NCBI RefSeq assembly: GCF_014748335.1
Contig: NZ_JAAVIY010000005.1
Span: 124,001 to 188,000 of the forward strand
DNA length: 64,000 bases
Source: Flavobacterium selenitireducens
GTDB lineage: Bacteria; Bacteroidota; Bacteroidia; Flavobacteriales; Flavobacteriaceae
Direction of reading: 5' to 3'
Shown here: piece after piece, positions 59,891 to 64,000 of the stretch
How the letters are laid out: every line of letters starts with the position of its first letter
How positions within the stretch are numbered: position 1 is the stretch's first letter
Made by a program: the position numbers and the translations under genes
Notes under the pieces: model-generated
The model's input: only the letters and a program-made list of their open reading frames with translations
The model's database searches: none
What the model was told of the DNA's origin: nothing

Positions 59891-60436
59891 ATGAAACGAT
59901 TCTTGACATTGGCTTTGGCCATTACAGCACTGGCTTCGTGCAGTTCGGAGCCTTCTCTCCAGAAATATTTCGTGGAGAGCCAGGAGAAAAAGGATTTTGT
60001 ATCGCTTGACATCGGATCGTCCATTCTCCAGGTTAAGCAAGACGCTCTTACAGAAGAACAACGCGAGGCTTTGAAAACATTCGAAAAAGTGAATGTCCTG
60101 GCGTTTCAGGCCAATGATTCGAATGTTACGGAATACAAGGCGGAGTCTGAAAAGGTCAAAAAAATGCTCAAGAGCGAAAAATACCAGGAACTGATGCATT
60201 TCGGATCCGGAAAGGACGGCGGTTCCATCAGCTATGTCGGCGCCGATGACGATATCGAAGAATTCGTGATATTTGCCAATCGCAAGGAGAACGGTTTCGC
60301 CGTCGTCAGGGTGCTTGGGGATAAGATGTCGCCGAACTCCATAATGCAGATGCTTCCGTTGCTTCAATCGTCGAACTTCGACATGGAACAGCTAAAGCCA
60401 TTGCAAAAGTTGATGCAGCCGGGCATACAGCCGTAA
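59891..60436 (+). CDS. DUF4252 lipoprotein
   Basis: Second DUF4252 member, 181 residues, with a lipobox (TALASC, Cys17) followed by SSEPSLQ. It shares with its neighbour the order KDFVSLDIGSSIL, LKTFEKVNVLAFQANDSN, and KYQELMHFGSGKDGGSISYV. The first copy is soluble, this one lipid-anchored. It is the last gene of the sigma cassette, seven bases after the first copy, and a terminator follows. Confidence 0.85.
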   Translation: MKRFLTLALAITALASCSSEPSLQKYFVESQEKKDFVSLDIGSSILQVKQDALTEEQREALKTFEKVNVLAFQANDSNVTEYKAESEKVKKMLKSEKYQELMHFGSGKDGGSISYVGADDDIEEFVIFANRKENGFAVVRVLGDKMSPNSIMQMLPLLQSSNFDMEQLKPLQKLMQPGIQP

Positions 60437-60460
60437 AAACCAAGTTCGATAAATGAAAAT

Positions 60461-60486
60461 CAGCGCTCTTCGGGGCGCTTTTTTTA
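60461..60486 (+). terminator. Terminator of the sigma cassette
   Basis: AGCGC pairs with GCGCT around an eight-base loop, followed by seven T residues. The T run covers the stop codon of the convergent MerR gene. Confidence 0.8.
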
Positions 60487-61374
60487 TAACAATTCCACGG
60501 CAGATTTCAACGACTGGAACACGGTAAGCCTCGGACGAGAACGCTCAATGGCGCCACTTCTCTTGCCAAAAATCCATAGTTCCGAACTCGTTCCCATAAT
60601 TTGCGCGTACACCTGATCGATGTAACTTTCGACTTCATCGGGTTTGGGCTCGACCGTGAAATAAGTCGCAAACGTAACTTCTTTAAACGTATTTTTCATC
60701 TCACTCAGGCTCGACAACGGAATACCTTCGCCTAGATAGATGCTGCGATAACCGCGGGAAATAAGTTCGTAATGCAAATACAGCAGCCCCATTTCGTGCA
60801 TCTCATGTTGAGGAAGAAACAAAACGAAGCACCGTTCGCTTTTGACGACCATCTCTTTTTCCGCTTTTTCAGTCTGGCAAAACACTTTTTGGCGTACGAG
60901 GTTGCAGATGAAATGCTCGTGGGCAGGCGTGACTGTTCCGCTTTGCCACAACAATCCGATCTCGTCCAAGAGAGGCAGGAAGACTTCGTAAAACACTTTG
61001 TTGAATGGCTTTTCGGATAACAGGCTGTCGTAGGTGTTAAAAAACATTTGCTGGTCAAAATTCATCATGGCCAGTTTAAACGCATTAAGCGCGTGGTTTT
61101 TAGCGCTTTTTTCCGAAATGATCTGGCGCACCATTTGCGGGATCCGTTCTTCCCCAAAAGTCCCGATTTTCGAGATTTTGTAGCCGTGTTTGTGAAGCAG
61201 TACCACATTCAGCAACTTTTTCAGGTTTTCTGAATCATAATACCGGATATTGGTATCGGTGCGCATCGGATTGAGGATTCCATAACGCTTTTCCCATATC
61301 CTGATGGTATGCGCTTTGACGCCAGAGAGATTTTCGAGGTCGCGAATGCTGAATTTAGTCGAAATTGTGCCCAT
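60484..61374 (-). CDS. MerR-family regulator with cobalamin-binding domain (CarH/LitR-like)
   Basis: Transcriptional regulator of 296 residues. Residues 7-75 form the MerR DNA-binding domain (FSIRDLENLSGVKAHTIRIW). A helical B12-binding-2 domain follows (95-170) with the full W-x9-EH motif: W143 and E153-H154. The last domain (180-290) is a B12-binding Rossmann fold with E191-M-H193-E-M-G196, where H193 is the expected cobalt ligand, and the LGEGIPLSSL segment. These motifs define the light-sensing CarH/LitR group, which uses adenosylcobalamin as chromophore. Unlike Thermus CarH, Gln follows W143 where the light-state ligand His132 should be. No carotenoid gene is in the window. Confidence 0.85.
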   Translation of the reverse strand: MGTISTKFSIRDLENLSGVKAHTIRIWEKRYGILNPMRTDTNIRYYDSENLKKLLNVVLLHKHGYKISKIGTFGEERIPQMVRQIISEKSAKNHALNAFKLAMMNFDQQMFFNTYDSLLSEKPFNKVFYEVFLPLLDEIGLLWQSGTVTPAHEHFICNLVRQKVFCQTEKAEKEMVVKSERCFVLFLPQHEMHEMGLLYLHYELISRGYRSIYLGEGIPLSSLSEMKNTFKEVTFATYFTVEPKPDEVESYIDQVYAQIMGTSSELWIFGKRSGAIERSRPRLTVFQSLKSAVELL

Positions 61375-61626
61375 AAATTGAGTAATTGGATTGAAGTTAC
61401 TACAAAATTTCGTTCGCGGATTCTAATCTGAAAATGATGTAAGACTAAGCGAAAATGGTAAAAGCCGCGGGCATTCCGAAGGTCAGAATCGGCGGTTTTG
61501 ACCTTAATTCACTCACAAATATCCTGATTTGGGCTTCCCGAGACATTAATTGATGTTTTTCTGACACTTTTTTTGTTATTGTTAGGAAAGTTTGCTAAGT
61601 TTCGCCACCCAAAAACACCTACTACC

Positions 61627-64000
61627 GTGAGAACCCTGATCCTCGCGACCGTACTTCTTATGTTCGGTCTGCCCGTAAAGGCGCAATTCGTTTTTTCAAA
61701 CGGCACGCTTCCCGATGAAGTATCGATCCTGGACAAAGCTTACATCGCCAATGTCGGACATCAAACACTTTCGCTCGAACAGGTAAAAAGCGGCAAAATC
61801 AGCCATGCGTTCAAGCCACTTTCGGGAAAATTGGGCAATTTGGGCTTTACCGACGCGACGTATTGGGTAAAGTTCGATTTGGTAAACAATCTCGACGTGC
61901 CGCTCCAATATTACCTGGAAACTGCTGAACCTGTTACCGACAATGTCAACCTTTATCTCGTCGACGAAAACGGGCGTGCAACCGTGCAACGCAGCGGCGA
62001 CAATCTCGATTTCAGCCAACGCGCCGTAAAGAGCCGAAAATCCGTTTTTGATATTTCGCTAGCCAAAGGCCAAAAAGTAAGCGCGTTTCTCGAGATTCGC
62101 AACGATGGTGAGAAAAACAATCTTCCGCTAAAGCTTATCAAGCCGACCAGAATACTCGAGGAAACCTATCACGACCAGTTGCTCATCGGGCTTTTCTTTG
62201 GAATATTGTTGGTCATCGCGATCACTTATCTGTTTTTTTATTTCGCGTTAAAGGAAATTTCGTTCCTGCACTATTCCCTTTACGTATTTTTTATGGCGCT
62301 GTGCCAATTCGCGCTTGACGGGTTTTACCATCAATACGGAGGCGCGGGCCATTCCTGGCTCGATCGTCATATCGTGATCCTTTCCGCCATTCTGAGTTGT
62401 TACTTCTTCGGAAAATACAGTGTCACGGCGTTATCGATCAAACAGCAAAACCCGGTGTTATATCGCTGTTACCAGGCACTTTTCGCGGTATTGGCCGTGG
62501 AGCTCATCGCGATTATCGCATTTCCGTCGTTTTTGCCGTTGGCGTATCCGATAATCAACGTGCTGACACTTGTAGGAATCTTGCTGATTTTTGCGACAGT
62601 AATCGTAAAATTGCTCAGGAGACAGCCAATCGACCGGTTTTACGTCGGCGGGATCGTCATTTTATTTCTTTGCATCGCGATGGCCGTGCTCATGAATTTC
62701 GGATTGTTTCCACAGGACTTTTCGATGGATAACATTACCAAACCAGGGATTGCACTTGAAATCATCGCACTTTCGCTATCGATGGCCAACCGAATAAAAC
62801 TGCTGAAGACCAAAGAGGAAGAACTCCAGGCGGTTGCGCTCCAGAAGTCAGAAGAGATGAACGACATCAAATCCTATTTCTTGTCGAATATGAGCCACGA
62901 ACTTCGCACGCCTTTGAACGCGATCCTGGGATTGGCAAGCGAAATGCATGAAGAGACCGACAACGACAAGATCCGTTTTAACTGCGAAGTCATCCGCTAC
63001 GCTTCTTACGGACTGATTTCTTCGGTAAACGACATCCTCGATTTTTCGCGTATCGAGAAAGGGGAACTTCGGCTTGACCGGATCGAATTCGAAATCCAGG
63101 ACATCCTCGAAAAACTCAGCGGAACCATGCGCAAACAAATCCAGGACAAAGGACTTTCGTTTACGTTTTCAAGTAATGTTGAGGCGGGCACGTCGGTTTT
63201 TGGTGATCCCGTCCGGCTTGAGCAAATGGTGTACAACCTGCTGGTCAACGCCTGTAAATTTACGGCGGAAGGTTCCGTCCATTTTGGCGTAGAGGCCCAA
63301 ATAGAAGGTCAAAAGATGTCGCTCTCAATCAGTGTTTCCGATACCGGAATCGGCATTGCGAAAGAAAAACTGGAATCCGTTTTCGGGCTTTTCTCCCAAA
63401 GCAACTTCGACAATAAACGCAAGTTCGGCGGATTCGGCATCGGCCTGAGCATCGTCAAATCGCTCGTGGACCTACATTCCGGAAAGATCAGCCTTGAAAG
63501 CCAACTCGACAAAGGTACGACCTGCAGATTGCAACTCGACTACGAAATCGCGTCCCAGGCGTTGAAGCCGGTTTCGTCTCTTCCGGAAAGCAATGAAAAG
63601 GCATACGAAGGCAAGAACGTGCTTATCGTCGAAGACAACGCGATGAACCAAATGGTGATCAAGATGATCCTGAAAGGGTTAAAAGGACTCACTTTCGCGG
63701 TGGCCAATGACGGCTCGGAATGTCTTGAGATGATGAAAGAGCAGCAATTCGATTTGGTCTTGATGGATCTCCAAATGCCGGTCATGGACGGTTACGAGGC
63801 AACCCAAGCCATACGTGCCGGCGAGACGGGAGCGTTGAATTCAGCTATCCCGATCATCGTCGTGACGGCAGATATCACGCCGGAGACACGCGAACGCGTT
63901 TTTACCCTAGGCGCCAATGATTACCTCACCAAGCCCGTCGACAAAAAATTACTTTACGGGAAAATTGACACCGTATTCTTTGGGGAAACCCTCCAGGAAG
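61627..64000 (+). CDS. Hybrid sensor kinase with 7TMR-DISM domains (3' end beyond window)
   Basis: Two-component hybrid kinase, at least 791 residues here and cut at the window edge. GTG start; signal peptide (RTLILATVLLMFGLPVKA). A 7TMR-DISM extracellular beta domain (about 35-175), seven membrane helices (about 183-390), a coiled coil, a HisKA domain with H424 in SNMSHELRTPLNAI, an ATPase domain with VYNLLVNACKFTAEG, DTGIGIAKEKLESVFG and FGIGLSIVKSLVDLH, and a receiver domain with D714 in LVLMDLQMPVMDGYE. The 7TMR-DISM domains usually sense carbohydrates or other small ligands. Any further domain after the receiver would lie outside the window. Confidence 0.92.
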   Translation, partial: MRTLILATVLLMFGLPVKAQFVFSNGTLPDEVSILDKAYIANVGHQTLSLEQVKSGKISHAFKPLSGKLGNLGFTDATYWVKFDLVNNLDVPLQYYLETAEPVTDNVNLYLVDENGRATVQRSGDNLDFSQRAVKSRKSVFDISLAKGQKVSAFLEIRNDGEKNNLPLKLIKPTRILEETYHDQLLIGLFFGILLVIAITYLFFYFALKEISFLHYSLYVFFMALCQFALDGFYHQYGGAGHSWLDRHIVILSAILSCYFFGKYSVTALSIKQQNPVLYRCYQALFAVLAVELIAIIAFPSFLPLAYPIINVLTLVGILLIFATVIVKLLRRQPIDRFYVGGIVILFLCIAMAVLMNFGLFPQDFSMDNITKPGIALEIIALSLSMANRIKLLKTKEEELQAVALQKSEEMNDIKSYFLSNMSHELRTPLNAILGLASEMHEETDNDKIRFNCEVIRYASYGLISSVNDILDFSRIEKGELRLDRIEFEIQDILEKLSGTMRKQIQDKGLSFTFSSNVEAGTSVFGDPVRLEQMVYNLLVNACKFTAEGSVHFGVEAQIEGQKMSLSISVSDTGIGIAKEKLESVFGLFSQSNFDNKRKFGGFGIGLSIVKSLVDLHSGKISLESQLDKGTTCRLQLDYEIASQALKPVSSLPESNEKAYEGKNVLIVEDNAMNQMVIKMILKGLKGLTFAVANDGSECLEMMKEQQFDLVLMDLQMPVMDGYEATQAIRAGETGALNSAIPIIVVTADITPETRERVFTLGANDYLTKPVDKKLLYGKIDTVFFGETLQE

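Noticed and set aside
1..64000. tRNA, rRNA, tmRNA or RNase P genes.
   Set aside because: No cloverleaf or conserved rRNA/tmRNA sequence was recognised in the gaps by eye; a tRNAscan/Infernal run would be needed to exclude them formally.

Overview
The window is a stretch of chromosome from a member of the Flavobacteriaceae (Bacteroidota), most likely Flavobacterium or a close relative, with base composition near 50% GC by eye. Evidence: promoters of the Bacteroidota type (a TAnnTTTG -7 box with a TTG about 19 bases upstream), no Shine-Dalgarno sequences, secreted proteins ending in type IX secretion (T9SS) sorting domains, TonB receptors with an N-terminal carboxypeptidase-like domain, zinc-free type B L31, and typical DUF3667, DUF4199, DUF4252, DUF4468 and DUF4919 families. 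I see no prophage, insertion sequence, CRISPR array, rRNA or tRNA. It is ordinary chromosome with several accessory-looking patches.

Layout. 1-2 kb: 5' part of rny, a 6S RNA gene, zapA and a small coiled-coil gene, all leftward. 2-7 kb: M23 peptidase, TonB receptor, lipoprotein. 7-14 kb, leftward: DUF3667, DUF2971, an MsbA-like ABC exporter overlapping a phosphohexomutase, then a family 2 glycosyltransferase and a DUF4199 protein. 14-20 kb: rpmE2, a GlmU-like left-handed beta-helix protein, three tandem PepSY-like secreted proteins, mtaB, a T9SS cargo protein. 20-30 kb: GNAT, hydrolase, lytic transglycosylase overlapping a TauE/SafE permease, rpmH, carB, an MscS channel. 30-40 kb, leftward: TPR-histidine kinase, LytTR regulator and two giant leucine-rich-repeat T9SS proteins, all in one direction. 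40-49 kb: stress and housekeeping genes (SRPBCC, thioesterase, rmuC, VOC, MATE, YceI, SUFU-domain, rluE-like). 49-55 kb: a divergent vitamin B12 uptake locus, btuF-btuC-btuD leftward and riboswitch-btuB-btuG rightward. 55-64 kb: two tandem amidases, an S41 peptidase, an ECF sigma/membrane anti-sigma/DUF4252 cassette, a CarH-like MerR regulator with cobalamin-binding motifs, and the 5' part of a 7TMR-DISM hybrid kinase.

The most interesting structure lies between genes. At least five copies (1886, 8740, 12588, 17801, 43495) of a structured repeat share conserved edge boxes around variable self-complementary hairpins. A second class consists of arrays of 8-base units (AATTAGCG and the variant AATGTGTC, in either orientation) that abut start or stop codons at 14.8, 15.0, 24.5 and 37.5 kb, with related 8- and 7-base arrays at 58.3 and 12.8 kb. 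Among the genes, the points of interest are the one-directional kinase-regulator-LRR cluster, the BtuG-like partner of BtuB, a CarH-like regulator in which Gln follows the conserved Trp, a CarB without its C-terminal regulatory domain, and the 6S RNA beside zapA.
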